Assembly: GCA_024760905.1 (NCBI GenBank)
Contig: CM045732.1
Coordinates: 54,759,496-54,823,495, forward strand
DNA: 64,000 bases
From: Plotosus lineatus
Lineage: Eukaryota > Chordata > Actinopteri > Siluriformes > Plotosidae
Reading direction: 5' to 3'
How positions within the stretch are numbered: position 1 is the stretch's first letter; each line of letters begins with the position of its first letter. The position numbers and the translations under genes were made by a program. Below are positions 11,677 through 55,430 of this stretch, one piece after another. The notes below the pieces were generated by a model. The model was given only the letters and a program-made list of their open reading frames with translations. It made no database searches and was not told the DNA's origin.

Positions 11677-12166
11677 AGGTTATCTATCTATCGAAAGGTT
11701 AATGTTGAACCCGAGGTGGATCTTTCAAGAGAGAATAAACCTCCCAAGTCCTCTCGCAAGTCTAATAAAGACTAAAATCTTCTAAAAAAGAAAACAAATT
11801 TGAACAATGACTCATGAAATGATGTCATCAAAGCCCAGATTTGAATACTAATATGGTATTACTATTAACATCCACATAATCAATAGCAACAACAATAATA
11901 TTTTTTAAACTAGTAATAATAATAAATAATTAATAGCATATTTCAACATGATCGATTTTGGCCATTTTAAAACCTATTATTTAATAGCAGGTTTATATTT
12001 ATATGTCTGTCAGGTCTTGCCCTAAACCGGTTCCCCACCAGGTTCCAAATTTGGAGAGGAGGGTGGCGAGCAACGAGCAACCCAGTAGAAATAAAAACAA
12101 GACCTATCAAAGAGCGGATTAACTCTTTACAGTCAACGGCCAGCTAGCTATAGATGATGTCTCAAT
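11677..12166. other. Intergenic, nothing recognised
   Basis: AT-rich sequence with no supported gene or repeat family. Confidence 0.4.
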
Positions 12167-12174
12167 AAAAAAAA

Positions 12175-12240
<66 letters not shown>
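12167..12240. repeat. A-run and (TA)n microsatellite
   Basis: About 25 A residues followed by about 24 TA units, directly left of a large hairpin. Confidence 0.95.
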
Positions 12241-12243
<3 letters not shown>

Positions 12244-12244
<1 letters not shown>

Positions 12245-12462
12245 AAAATAAAAGGCCAGGACAAAGACTTTCTATTGAAACTCCATTTATCACTACAGAT
12301 CTGTTTTGAGGGGTGGTGAAACCATCCTCTCTCTTCAGGTGATTATAGAAGAATATATATATCATTCTTCTATAATCACCTGAAGAGAGAGGATGGTTTC
12401 ACCACCCCTCGAAACAGATCTGTAGTGATAAATGGGAGTCTTTGTCCTGTCCTTTTATTTTT
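12244..12462. repeat. Large near-perfect inverted repeat (hairpin)
   Basis: The left arm 12244-12354 is the reverse complement of the right arm 12364-12462, with a 9-base spacer. The only sizeable difference is about 10 extra bases in the left arm near 12270. Landmarks: TTCAGGTGATTATAGAAG in the left arm and its complement starting at 12366. It is bounded by (TA)n on the left and, after 60 bp, by (TA)n/(CA)n on the right. No transposase or known family is recognised. Confidence 0.85.
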
Positions 12463-12522
12463 GTTTATTTGCTCTACCAAAAAGTATTGAGCACTCTCCT
12501 ACGGAAGGATCAGAAAATCCTC

Positions 12523-12612
<90 letters not shown>
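12523..12612. repeat. (TA)n(CA)n compound microsatellite
   Basis: About 13 TA units followed by about 31 CA units. Confidence 0.95.
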
Positions 12613-12615
<3 letters not shown>

Positions 12616-12879
12616 TATATATACACAAAAAAAACCCGGAAGAAAGAACTTTGGGCCTCTACTGTGGATTTTTTGCCCTTCGTATACAGCCATGACAAGG
12701 CTGCCATGTTATGGCTGCCGCCTACAAGAGGATTCTGGAACGGCACCCAGATTGTTATGTTTATATAATTATAGGTGTAATAATGGTTTAAAATAAAAGC
12801 TTTTAGTCTTTATATACATAGATAGTGTAAATAGTTTTGTTATTTATTCATCATAACAATTTTGTAGTGGAAATTTTAG

Positions 12880-13845
12880 ACGGTTCGTACGGGGAGTCCT
12901 TGCACGTGCTGTTTCTTTTTTCAGTGCGATTACCGCTAAACATCTAAAATCTGTGCCTCTCAATTTGGATCCAACTTGTGTCACCATGAATTAAGAAATA
13001 GCCCGCTAGTTGAATGCGGTTCCAACTCCCCACTGTTATTCAGTATCGCTCATTTTATCAGGTTTCAGGTTTCCGAAACTACAATGCGTCATCCAGTATT
13101 AATCCGAATCGAGTAAAAACAACCATAAACTCATTTTCTCCAGACAATAAATGGTTGAAGAAGTGTTAAGTAAACGCATGCGCAGTTTGCTTTTTCAGCC
13201 ACAAACTGATGCGCTGAGGCTGCGCACGAGAGTGTGCGTGAACGCGCCTGTTATGTTGGTGTCGTGACGTAGTTGTAACATGCACGTAAAGTTCGAGGGT
13301 GAGACGTACAGCATATTATTTCGACATTGTAAGGCAAATTGGACGACTTGTTCGGGTCAAGGGTTGTGCATATTTCTTTTGGGAGGCACACTGCGGTATA
13401 GGCATGAGCATGCTTTTATTGAGAGACCGAGCAAGCTGACTCGACCGCGTGGTTTGTTGCTCAGACTCGCTTCTGATTCACCCGCCATTCGACACTCACT
13501 CACTGGTCGACGTGCACGCGCCGCACGTCCTCTCTTCGGCCTTGTCGAGATATATCCGACGTCGGCGAAATAACTCGACGTCTGTGATTCAAAGGTGATT
13601 GAAACTTAATTTTTGTTTACATCGACGATAAGTATTGTGGCTGCACCAGTGTTTTATCATCCGTGGGGTGTAAATTAGGCGTAATATTAAGGATGTGGAG
13701 AGGAAAATGTTTGTGGGCCTGAGTGAAGCTGTTGGTTAGAAGGTGGACCACTCGCAGTCAAAGTTTAGATACAAAATTCACCCCGAACCCGAGTCGCATA
13801 GCTACAAAAACGTCCAATGACCACGTGTGAAGTCATGAAAGTGAG
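12880..13845 (+). promoter_or_regulatory. mga: Probable mga promoter region (CpG-rich)
   Basis: A local CpG-rich island (best at 13170-13580) stands out from AT-rich surroundings about 5 kb upstream of the mga start codon. Visible sites: an NRF1-like CGCATGCGCA at 13175-13184, a CRE-like TGACGTA at 13265-13271, and E-boxes CACGTG at 12903-12908 and 13822-13827. A non-coding first exon is expected here; possible donors are AAG|GTGATT near 13591 and AAA|GTGAGC near 13840. The start site itself cannot be fixed from sequence. Confidence 0.5.
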
Positions 13846-14878
13846 CATTCAGTGTAAATTAATTAAATATTTTTTGCTTCATTGTTCTCTGGGATGTTAA
13901 AGGTTGGTTCATGTTCATTGTAACTTGTGCAAGATCAGTAGGTAATAAATATGTCAGTAAAAATATATATTATAGACATTTAAACCATTGCAGGACAGGG
14001 GCCCTCATGTGTCTTTCCATCACTGATTCATGGAACACATGGAGGCGATACCTTGCCATCATTCATTGTTGCCAAGTCTGAAGGTCGCTCGATGACGTAA
14101 TTCATGTGCGCTTCTGTAGTCGCCATCCTTATTTGCATATCAAAATATGTCAGACTAAGACTAGGCAACTGTAGAAAATGTCATTAGAATAGAAAATAGG
14201 TTGGAACTTCTTTTAAATTTCTTCTTTGAACCATTTTATCTTTGGTTACTGCACCAGATATTACATTTTTTCTGTCAAGAACACTGGGGGTCAAATGTAG
14301 TTGGGGAAAAAACCTTTTAAAGGTATCAGAAACTCATAATCAGTTCCTCTAATTAGAATAGATGCTCCCTAAATCCCATTAAAAGGGCACACAGGCATAT
14401 GCAGCACACACATTTATGGAGGAGGAGGAGGAGGAATTGTACTTTATTTGACATGGAAATGCTGGTGCAGGACTTAAAATTTCAGATGAGATCATCCAGT
14501 AGCATGAATAGTAAACAAAAATATATATAAGGTCGTTTCACTTGAAATAATGCCAACCATCCACCAACCAATATTCTGGCGACAACAAAGGATGTCCTAC
14601 AGTCTGTTTATTCCCCGGTGTGGAAAACAGCTTACCCTTGGTTGTATTATTTTATATACTGCATTAAATATATATTTTAATAAATTGATAAGCTTTATCC
14701 AAACATATCCAGTGCGTATTCTCGATCTCCTGCTTCAGGAGGTCATACTGAAAATGATGACTGAGACCATATTTGTTCTGGGAGTTTCAGATGATTTGGA
14801 CATGATTGAGTCGTACTGTTTAGCATTGTGGTGTGGAAATAGACAAAGAGTGCATGTACAGCACAATATGACTATAAT
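13846..14878. other. Probable mga 5' intron, no gene seen
   Basis: AT-rich sequence with a (GGA)n tract near 14418-14435. The 143-codon frame starting at 14550 is composite: its C-terminal third is RTE sequence and its first part matches nothing recognised. Confidence 0.4.
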
Positions 14879-14886
14879 ATTGGTTG

Positions 14887-15014
14887 TGGTGAAGGAGGAC
14901 ATGAAGGTCGTTGGTGTAAGAGAAGAAGATGCAAAGGATAGGGTGAGATGGAGGCAGATGATTCGCTGTGGCGACCCCTGAAGGGAAAAGCCGAAAGGAA
15001 AAGAAGAGAAGAAG
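14887..15014 (+). mobile_element. RTE LINE 3' end
   Basis: The piece encodes the RTE RT C-terminal tail (VKEDMKVVGVREEDA, RVRWRQMIRCGDP, stop) followed by the AAGCCGAAAGGAAAAG 3' end. The flanks share attggttg (14879-14886 and 15015-15022), a likely target duplication. Strongly 5'-truncated. Confidence 0.8.
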
Positions 15015-15022
15015 ATTGGTTG

Positions 15023-15930
15023 GAACAGCCAATTCTCTGTCTGAGAAAGAAATTCCTTGTATGTTTATGTTCAGGACAGGGCAAATCTACATACTCTCTA
15101 ACCCAAAGATTTCTACTCTCCAGGATGTGGCTTATGCCTCAGATATTGTCCACCTGATCTCTGAGCTCCTCAGAAATATCTGTGTGACCAACAAAGCCTA
15201 GGGAAGTCAGTACCCAAACATCTGGTGGTACCTGGATGGAGTGTCTCGTATTGACACACAGTGCCATGAGAAAAGCATTTGGAGGCTGAAAGAAAAATCT
15301 TAAATCAGTCTTCATGAAAAAGTGTGTTGGCTTCATAGATGTGTTCTTCCCTAAGAGCAGGAGCTAGAATTTATTCTAATAATTATAAATATGCCATTGT
15401 TCCTGTCTTGAAAGAATTTGTTTCCACTCGGACAGCAAATACTGGTATTATCAACTTATGTGTCCACTCTAAAGTAAACAACAAATTGAAACATTCATGT
15501 TTTGATAAAAATGTACATAGTTTAGAAAAGTTTGATGCTTGTTTCTTTAGGAACTCATTATTTGAAAGGAGTGAAGTTTTACCTTGAAAACCATGAAAGT
15601 AATACTGCATATCTTTTCATTGTATTTTTTGGGATATAATTTTGTTTAATTTCTTTGTTTGGAATAGCTGACCATGGCAAACGGTGACTGTCCTTAATTT
15701 TATGCAAAGATTAACCTGAATTTATGATGTGAATAATATGCAATTATTGAATTAGGTGGAGTATGCTATGGATAATTATTCACAGTGAGAGGATTTGGCC
15801 ATGACAACACTCTCAGAAATCTCAATAATTCTCTTTCTACATTTAAATATTTTAAGACCATGCTCCTGATCTCAACAGTTTACTTGAAAAATAGCTTGTC
15901 AGTGTCTGTAAGATTGATGAAACATAATCA
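15023..15930. other. Probable intron, nothing recognised
   Basis: Several short frames occur on both strands, none with a recognisable domain. The stretch 15090-15340 has balanced composition and might be an old exon or repeat, but I cannot assign it. Confidence 0.35.
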
Positions 15931-15934
15931 TCAA

Positions 15935-16600
15935 ATCACCCGTCCTTAGGGTCAAGAGATGCCTTTTTTGAATACAAAGGGTTTACTTCAGCAGGCAATC
16001 ACTAACACTCAAGGCCAGATTAGACTTTACTAGATAAGTAATCCAGTTCTGAAAAAAAAGACTCTTTGGGCAGATGAAACCAGGATTAATTTGGACCGGA
16101 ATAATGGGAATATAAGAACATGGAGACGTCAAAGAAGGGCTCATGTCAAAAAACGATCCACATTATCTGTCACATAGGGTGGAAATGACTTAGTATGGCT
16201 GCCAGTGAAACTCGGTAACTGGCGTTTATTGATGTTATTGCAGGTAGAAGTAGCAGGATGAACTCTGCAGTGCTCAGATCTTGTATTTAGTTCAATATTT
16301 CATAATGGATGAGATAATACTTCACAGTACACATGATTAATTATCTAAAACGTACCTCAAAAGCAGGCCAAAAGCTTCTCAAGCCAAAGACATTTACTAA
16401 AATGACCAAGTCACTTATCCCAATTAAGAATGCATTTCATTTACTGAAGAAGAAACATCAAGCAGAAAGACCCTAAAATCAGTAAAAAGCAGCAATTGAA
16501 TGCAGATGCAGTAAAAGCTTGGCAGAACATTTCAAGGAAAGATGGCATTGTGATGTCTCTAGGCTCCAAACATTGGACTCTAATGAACTTTGATGTATTT
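15935..16600 (+). mobile_element. Decayed Tc1-like transposon
   Basis: A conceptual translation with many stops contains LFGQMKPG / WADETRINLD, then RTWRR, VKKRS and a late KAWQNI block. This is the order found in Tc1 transposases around and after the first part of the DDE domain. No intact frame and no clear terminal repeats. Confidence 0.5.
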
Positions 16601-17418
16601 ATAAGCACCCTGCTCCAATAAGGCCCCCCCAATGTTTTTGATCTTGCGTCTAATAACCGCCCAGGTGTACTAGGAGCAAAATCGTAGATCAAACCTATCA
16701 ATTTTGTTCAATCAGTCTCTGTAACCCTAAAATGAGTCGTTCACTGCCTGTAAAGGTGTGTTTACACGGTATTTCAAGACCCCTTGCCACTGGGGAATGT
16801 CTATAATGTTCATCAGTAACAACACATTTGATCGTTCCTTCGTGCTTTAAAAAGTAAAATATTTTGCTGTGTTCTCTTGGTAAATGTCCAACAACTGATG
16901 AAACATTAGAAACTGCTACAGCAAAACTATAGGATGCTCTGAATGAACGGAGCGATGAGCCAGATATGGACCTATCAGAAAGTGATGATGGATATCTCAC
17001 TCAATTCTCCTGCTCACTAACTTTATAAATTTAAAGACAGCCATGTGCTTTTGTTTATGTTCGTGTTGATTGGTTCAACATACCTTGTGCTAAAGTTGAC
17101 ATTTGTGTTGATTGGCTTGATTTTACTTCCAGGAAAATGTTTAAAGGAACCGCACTGGGAGGGAAAAGTAAGGGGTCCTTTTTTAAAATTATGTTGTTTT
17201 CTGTTTATTTTCAGCTTTCATGTAAGTAGTTTGGTTGATACCACAAAATGAATAACACAAATACCAGTAAAACTCTTTTATTGTTCTGTGATTATTCATG
17301 TGTTCCACCTCGATGGTAATAAGCACTAACCGTTCCACTCCTCTGGTAACATTTTAATAAACGCCCACCCACTCCCAATTTATAAAGCGCCATGGGCGCT
17401 TATCATGTCGAATACGGT
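16601..17418. mobile_element. Probable DNA transposon fragment, family uncertain
   Basis: The right end contains GGGCGCTTATCATGTCG and ends in TACGGTA. Similar ATAAGC/ATAAGG and AACCGCCCA segments appear near the left end (16599-16665), suggesting degraded inverted ends. The interior frames (16698-17000 minus, 17045-17251 plus) have no recognised domain. Confidence 0.35.
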
Positions 17419-18340
17419 AATTAGAATTTTTAATTGTTAGTTTGCCAAATTACTTTGAACCTGTGAAATAATGGGTGTGGGTATATATATATATATATAT
17501 AAAGATGGCTGTAATTCCTACAAGGTAATTAAACCCCTAAATTAAACCTGTAATGCTAAATTTTAATGGCATTGCTTCATTTCAACTCCTTTGCGATAGT
17601 GTACAGAAGAGAAAATCGGAAAATTGTGTCAGTGCACAAATACTTTATCAGACTGACTCGAAGCTATCTTATTACATGATTGGATAATTAGACACTTGCA
17701 TGAATGATTAGGTGTAGTAGTATTCCCAATGAAGTGTTAAAGTAAAAATTTCTATGAGAAAGACCTTGTAATTAATGTGTAAACTTGCTTTCCTGGCTAT
17801 CGTCAGGAGATTGATAAATCATGTTCTGTCTTAGTGTCAAACAGCACACATCTGGCTTTTAAAGAGGGTTAGGACATACCACTATTTTAAATATACTACA
17901 AAATGTGATTTCTTAATCACATTGGTGACAACAGAATTTTATGTAATGGTCTTATTAAGAAAAGAAACAAAACCCCATATACTGTAACAGATTTTGAGTG
18001 GTAAGGTATGTGTTTGCTGCTTATGAACATATTAAAGGTACATTATTGTGGTGTATCTATTTTATTCTATTCTGTTCTAAGTCTATTTAAAATTGTGCAC
18101 AAAATGTGAAACACATTTGAATAAACGTTTTAAGTTTGTCATGAATTAAATTTTTTTCACAGATGATTCTACATTGGAATATAAATTCTTTCTTCTTACT
18201 ACTGAGCAGTACTTAATATAAACAATGTTATAGCTGACATAAATTGAAATAGTAATTGACTCCTTTGATCACTTATATCTGTAATTTCTGTTAAAGGATG
18301 CTGAAAGATCAGACATAACATGATGTGACTGCAGACCTTC
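17419..18340. other. Intron upstream of mga coding exon 1
   Basis: AT-rich, with a short (TA)n at 17482-17501. The likely splice acceptor before the T-box exon is the CTTCAG ending at 18342. Confidence 0.4.
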
Positions 18341-18359
18341 AGATGACTTCTTCAGTCAC

Positions 18360-49608
<31,249 letters not shown>

Positions 49609-50639
49609 TAACCAATTCATCAGGGACTTCCATTTTCACAATAACTTGTATATTCTATCTTTATTCTAACATTCTGTTTCAACACAAACTACCTGTTGTG
49701 CCTCTAGTAGATCCAAAGATGTTTTGTTTTCTGAGAGTGCATATAGGATGGTTGGAAAAAAATAATGCCGGTTTTATTATAGAATATAAGAGCAAAGTAT
49801 TTCCTTAAATAATATGACCACGGTTTTGTGTATGCACCTGTAAATATTGTAAGTACAAACAAACAAACAAACAAAACATTAAAATAATTCTATCAGAATA
49901 TTGCATATTTGGTTGTACAGTACCAGGTGCCAAAGCTGTGTAAAAGGCCATGGCATTGGGTCTAATTAAAACAAAAACAGTACAATGGATGTGGCTTAAT
50001 TCCCCAGTGTTTTTTTTTTTTCTTCTTTTTCAACTTTAAGATCAAAGAAGCGGGCTGCTGAAACAATCCAGCCCTAATAAATACTTTTGACGTGCAGGTT
50101 GTAGTGAAAGCTTCATAAAGAAAGCAGGCTACCAGAAATGATAATGCATTGATAATGCAGCATGCCTCTACATATTATTACTTAAATAATGTTCATACCA
50201 ATGTGAAAATTTTACAGTCTTCAGAGTTTTAAGTCTTTTTTCAGGGAATATTTGAGATTGAAATGTAATTTATTTTTTTGTAATCATACTAAGTATTTCC
50301 TGCCAGAATAATAATCATAATAATAATAAGGAACTAATACAAATGTCAGAGTTTTCAGTTATTTTGTTTGTTTTTACTCCATATTTTTCAAAAAGGAAAA
50401 ATTAAAAAAAAAAAAATTAAAAGCAGTTTCTTTTGTGAAAATTTTCACTTGTAAGTCAAATCAATCTGTGGGACTGCCTCACACAGGAGTCGTTTTCTGG
50501 ATTATTTAAAAATTCATTCTCTCAAAAAAATTACTTTTAAACAAACTTTTTACTTGTAGAAAATCATTCATCTGAATGTGCATTTACTTCAACTTTCATA
50601 CTCTGAAAACTTCTTTATAATTGTTGATGCATTCCCCAC
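49609..50639 (+). other. mga: mga 3' UTR and downstream spacer
   Basis: Possible polyadenylation signals are ATTAAA near 49880 and AATAAA at 50076-50081. The rest is AT-rich with T- and A-runs. The transcript end is not fixed. Confidence 0.45.
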
Positions 50640-52790
50640 TCCCCTTCTTTTTCTTCTTTTCCTTTTGGCAGTCCCCTTCAGTGCTTGCCACAGCGAATCA
50701 TCTGCCTTCATCTCACCCTATCCTCTGCATCTTCTACTCTTACTCCAACTACCTTCGTGTTCTCCTTCACCACATCGATAAATCTCTTTGGTCTTCCTCT
50801 AGGCCTTCTGCCTGGTATTTCCAACCTCAGCAGCCTACTACCAATATACTCACTATCCCTCTGTACATGTCCAAACCATCTCAATCTAGCCTCTCTGACT
50901 TTGTCTCCAAAACCTCTTACATGTGCTGTCCCTCTGAGATACTCATTCCTGATCCTATCCAGCCTCATTACTCCCAAAGCGAACCTCAACATTTTCATCC
51001 CTCTGTAGTTGCCACAACTCTGAATGTCTCCCTTGTTCTTAAAAATGGGCACCAGTGCACTTCTCCCTTCGTCCAGCATTCTCTCACTCTCTAAGACCTT
51101 GTTAAATGTTCTTGTCAGAAAATCTACTGCTACCTCTCCTAGACACCTCCATACCTCCACCAGTATGTCATCAGTAACCAACTACCTCTCCACTCTTCAT
51201 CCTCTTCAATGCCCTCCTCACTTCACCCTTACAGTACTAATCTTTGCTACTTCCTTGTCAACATTCACCTCTTCGACTCTTTTTTCTCTCATTTTCCTCA
51301 TTCATCAGCTTTTCAAAGTACTCTTTCCATCTTCCCAGCACACTTCTGTCATCAGTCAACACATTTCCTACTCTGTCCTTAATCACTTGAACTCCCTGCA
51401 CATCCTTCTCATCTCTATTTCTCTGCTGTGCCAACCTGCATAAATCATTTTCTCCCTCCTTACTGTCCAACCTATCATATAAGTCATCATACGCCCTCTG
51501 TTTGACCTTTGACACCACTACCTTCGTTTTACACTTTGTCTCCCTGTAGTCCTGTTTACTCAATTCGGTCCTCTCTATTTCCCACTTCTTCTTATCTAAC
51601 CTCTTCCTTTGTACACACTCCTGTACTTCCTCATTCAATCACCAAGTCTCCTTGTCTACTGTCCTTCCAGAGGACACACCAAGTACTCTCCTACCTGTCT
51701 CCCTGATCACATTAGCTGTAGTTGTCTTCATCTGGAAGCACTTCCTGACCACCTGGAAGCACTTTCAACTCCTCCTTGAAGACAACACGACACTCCTCCT
51801 TTTTCAGCTTCCACCACTTTGTCTTCTGCTCTGCCTTTGCCTTCTTCACCTTCCTCACCATCAACGTCATCCTGCACACCACCATCCTATTCTGTTTGGC
51901 AACACTCTCACCCACTACTACTTTGCAGTCACTAACTTCCTTCAAAATGCATTGTCTACACAAGATGTAGTCTCCCTGTCTGCTCCTACCTCCGCTTTAA
52001 CAAGTCACCTTGTGCTCCTGTCTCTTCTGGAAGAAAGTATTCACCACAGACATTTACATCTTTTTGCAAAATCTATCATCTGTCCTTCTGTGTTCCTGTC
52101 CTGGATAACAAACCTGCCCATCACTTCTTCGTCCCCTCTGTTGTCTGCACCAACATGTCCATGGAAGTCTGCACCAATGACTACTCTTTCACCTCTGGGG
52201 TTACTCTGCATCACTTCATCGAACTCACTCCAGAATCTCTCCTTCATTTTTAGCTCACATCCTGTCTGTGGGGCATAAGCACTAACATTGAACATCACGC
52301 CTTCAATTTCTAACTCGAGAGTCATCACTCTGTCTGACACTCTTTTCACTTCTAGAACATTCCTGACAAACCCCTCCTTCAAGATGACTCCTACTCCATT
52401 CCTCTTCCCATCTACACCATGATAAAACTGCTTAAACCTTGCTCCAAAGCTTCTCACCTTGTTACCTTTCCACCTGGTCTCCTGAACACAAAGAATGTCC
52501 ACCTTCCTCCTCTGCATCAGCCAGCTCGCTACCATTTCCCGTCATAGTTCCAACATTCAAAGTTCCTACTCTCAGTCCTAGACTCATGCTTTTCCTCTTC
52601 TCTCTCTGCCTACAGACACTCCTCCTGCCTCGTTAACCCAGGCCTCAACCGATCTTGGTATGAAATTCATTTTGATGATCCACATACTGAATTAGGTTTT
52701 ATGCTGGATACTTTTCCTGTCGCAACCCTCTACATTTATCCGGGCTTGGGACTGGCGTGAGGACGAACACGGCTGCATTGCATTCCCGCC
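50640..52790 (-). mobile_element. RTE-clade LINE, reverse strand, RT core deleted
   Basis: On the minus strand: 5' UTR (ends near 52790), endonuclease (52540-52041), a middle section (about 51960-51240) not present in the other copies, RT start (GDIQSCGNYRGMK), a jump at about 51014 to the RT C-terminus (LRFALGVMRLDRIRNEYLRG), and the 3' tail at 50640-50700. It lies between mga and mapkbp1. Confidence 0.85.
51258..52535 (-). pseudogene. RTE LINE ORF, endonuclease and linker, broken
   Basis: 52535-52041 encodes the endonuclease (DILCVQETRWKGNKVRSFG, NVSAYAPQTGCELKMKERFW, VIGADFHGHVGADNRGDEEV). 51963-51712 and 51638-51258 encode the Lys-rich linker (KQRAYDDLYDRLDSKEGEND, VLGRWKEYFEKLMNEENE). 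Stops or frame breaks at about 52040, 51700 and 51640. The catalytic RT palm is absent. Confidence 0.82.
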
Positions 52791-53150
52791 CTCCCCAAAT
52801 TTATTTATAGGGTAATTTTGTAATTATTTCCCTTCACCAGGGCTTCTGCCATATTTCACTTGTCAGTCATCTAATTGGAAGTCTACCAAAAATAATTAAT
52901 TTCACAATCAGGGTAATTTAATTTACTTGTTTATTTTTTTACCCTTTATAATTAAATACTATTTTATAATGGTTCTTGCTTTTCACTTTTTAGAACACCA
53001 AACATACCATGTGGTACTACACTTAGCAGTTGATGACAGAACTATCACTGTTCAATATTTAAACCCTTCTCCTTGTGTGCACTTTTTGATTACCCTTTTG
53101 AAAAAAGCATTCACTCATGTATTTGTTTATTTTTAATATTGATGTACAGT
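52791..53150. other. Intergenic, nothing recognised
   Basis: AT-rich sequence with no supported feature. Confidence 0.4.
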
Positions 53151-53206
53151 AGACCCTTGACTATTCGCGGTTTTGCACTCACGGATTCTTTTTCAATCAT
53201 TATTCC

Positions 53207-53322
53207 ACTGTCAGGAAGGGCATCTGACGTAAAAACATATGCCAAATCAAATGTGCGAATGAGATGATTTGCTGTGGCGACCCCTGGAAAAGGAAAAAGC
53301 CGAAAGGAAAAGAAGATTCCAG
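53207..53322 (+). repeat. SINE/RTE tail type B fragment
   Basis: GTCAGGAAGGGCATCTGACG, AATGAGATGATTTGCTGTGG, CGACCCCTGG and GCCGAAAGGAAAAGAAG: the type B tail without head or body. The flanks attccact and attccagt are similar but not identical. Confidence 0.75.
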
Positions 53323-53761
53323 TACAGTACCTAAGTTAATGTTTGTGTGTGTGATTTTATGTACTGTGGTGTAGCATGTTTATCGTTTTGTTTAATCCAA
53401 TTTATTACATGTCATGTTTTTTTTGTTATGGTCTGTGTTTTGGGGGGGGACTTTGATTTTGACAGCTGTGTTCTGTAAACTCTGCTTTGGCTGAGTGGTG
53501 TGGCTGAGCTGCTCCATGGCTTCTAAACATTCTAAACATTAACTTAGGCACTGTACTGGAATAATAATTGAAAAATACTTTAATATTACAGCTTTACAAC
53601 AGTTCAGATATTATCTTCAGGCACTTCAGAAGAAATTGTCGTTTCTTCAGGAGAAAGTCTTATTTCTTCAGAATAGATGGCGTTTAGCCGGCGTTTGAGT
53701 GGCATTATGGAGCTTAACTGGATAATATACATACAAAATGAAAACATATACATACTGTATG

Positions 53762-53764
<3 letters not shown>

Positions 53765-53803
<39 letters not shown>
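53765..53803. repeat. (GATA)n microsatellite
   Basis: About ten GATA units. Confidence 0.95.
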
Positions 53804-53804
<1 letters not shown>

Positions 53805-54079
53805 TATGCTGTATAATGTTTATATTATGAATAAATATCAGTTCAAAATTAAAAGGTTTTTCTTAATCATTACTATATTTTACTACATTAATACTGTATT
53901 AATGAGTAAGACTGTCTATAGAATGTGTTTAAGAAGCGTATTAGTATTTTACTTCCGGTTGCTCATTCGCGCATGTGACGTGATACATGGGGTTTTACTC
54001 CGGGCACAGAACTCGCGGATTATTTTAATTCGCGGGAGGGCCCGGAACCAAGAGCCCGCGAATATCAAGGGCCTACTTT

Positions 54080-55430
54080 ATCTCAATCCACAGCTGGATG
54101 CACACAAGTGGGTTTTCCCTAGGTACTCCAGTTTTCTCCCACAGTGTGCCTGTATGGATGATAGTGCCACTGCCATCCCTACCACTTGCCTGTGTGTGTG
54201 CTCTCCGCGCGTGTTGGCTGAGAGAAGCTCTTTGCCTCCCCGCGACCTTTAGTAAGCAGTTCAGCAAATGAGTGGAAAGATGCACATCGGATGAAGGAGG
54301 ATTTTCTGAAACGAAGCGGGTTAGCCGCTGGATGGCAGCAGTGCGCTCTAATTGAATCAAATGAAGCTGCAGTGCTGATCCTCTGCTATGACCGAATGCA
54401 GCCAACTAGCTTAGCATCAAACTAACCTTGATAGCCACATGAATATTTTACAGTTTAGCCTCGACAGCGAACCATAATTACAATTAACATAAAGTGAGCG
54501 AATAAAATGCCTGAACGAACGAGAACCGTACTATTTTACAGCTGGCCGTTTGTAGGCTAGAAGTGGGCTTTGTTGGACCCAAGTGTTATCCAAACTAGCC
54601 GCGGTTGCTAAGAAGCAAGCTCGCTACAGTAGTTTGGGTGGGTTCATTCAATATAGGGCGCTGGTGCTGTGGACCGTCTGTTGCATTTAGCTGACACGAC
54701 TTTGTTTACTTACACGTTCATATTTTAGCTCAGAAAGCACTGAGACGTCGTACTTTAAGCAAAACAAACCACTGACTGCAAGTCAACATTTCTGACTGGA
54801 AAACAGCTGTCAGCGTTATGTTGTTAACACTAACCTTGGGGCTATATATCAGTGTAATAAGACACCGTGCTCGAGTTTACAGTTTTATATATGATCTATG
54901 TTCATCATTGTAGATAGATGACTATAAACACTGTAGATAGATGACTATAAACAACGGATAGCGCCATAGATTTAATTAGTCCTGAGACAAAGTGCTGAGC
55001 GATTAATCCACACCGGTTGCCCCTCCTACATTGACAGCCGGATCCAGGGCTTGGTTTGTGTGCAGGGGACACGAGAAGGCATTTCCCCAAAGAGGAGACT
55101 CTGAGCTCAGTGAGGAACCGCTGACTGCATGAGAATGAGCCATGTTCCGGTTCACCACATCATCCACATCATCCACCGCAGTGACGGGAAACGGCTCTAA
55201 CAGCTCGGAGCGGCTGGACTGCAGAAGAACAGGAGGACTGCAGCCCCGGACACGAGCTGATTTCTTCTGATCGCGACAGTAATGTTTAGACCTGGGACTC
55301 AGATTCTTATCGGACATCAGGATGACACGATGTAACGTGTAGCATTTTGTAAAATAGGTTTGGAAAAAGCCATACCTTTTGGTGTTTTTAATTTTACTGT
55401 ACATTTCCATATCCATGATATGAGATCAAG
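54080..55430 (+). promoter_or_regulatory. mapkbp1: Probable mapkbp1 promoter and 5' UTR
   Basis: Unique-looking sequence with higher CpG content than the flanks (54170-54350, 54590-54690, 55150-55270) directly upstream of the mapkbp1 start codon. An in-frame TGA at 55416-55418 shows that the coding frame is closed upstream. No TATA box at a convincing place; the start site is not determined. A 19-bp direct repeat (GTAGATAGATGACTATAAAC) lies at about 54912 and 54932. Confidence 0.45.

Larger units (their letters stand above)
53151..54078. mobile_element. Tigger-like element
   Basis: The left end TAGACCCTTGACTATTCGCG (53152) and the right end, complement of AGGCCCTTGATATTCGCGGG (about 54075), are inverted. 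No transposase frame is recognised inside. It holds an RTE/SINE type B tail and a (GATA)n array. Confidence 0.65.

Noticed and set aside
12432..12768. Open frames with long Thr-His or Tyr-Ile runs
   Set aside because: They are translations of (CA)n and (TA)n microsatellites.
13280..13573. 97-codon frame in the CpG-rich region
   Set aside because: No recognisable domain; an open frame is expected by chance in CpG-rich promoter DNA, and the mga 5' exon is expected to be non-coding.
14550..14981. 143-codon frame as a possible host gene
   Set aside because: Its C-terminal third is the RTE RT tail and the rest has no recognised domain.
50578..52278. Plus-strand frames with Leu/Ser/Thr-rich proteins of up to 208 codons
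   Set aside because: Antisense of the reverse-oriented RTE element.
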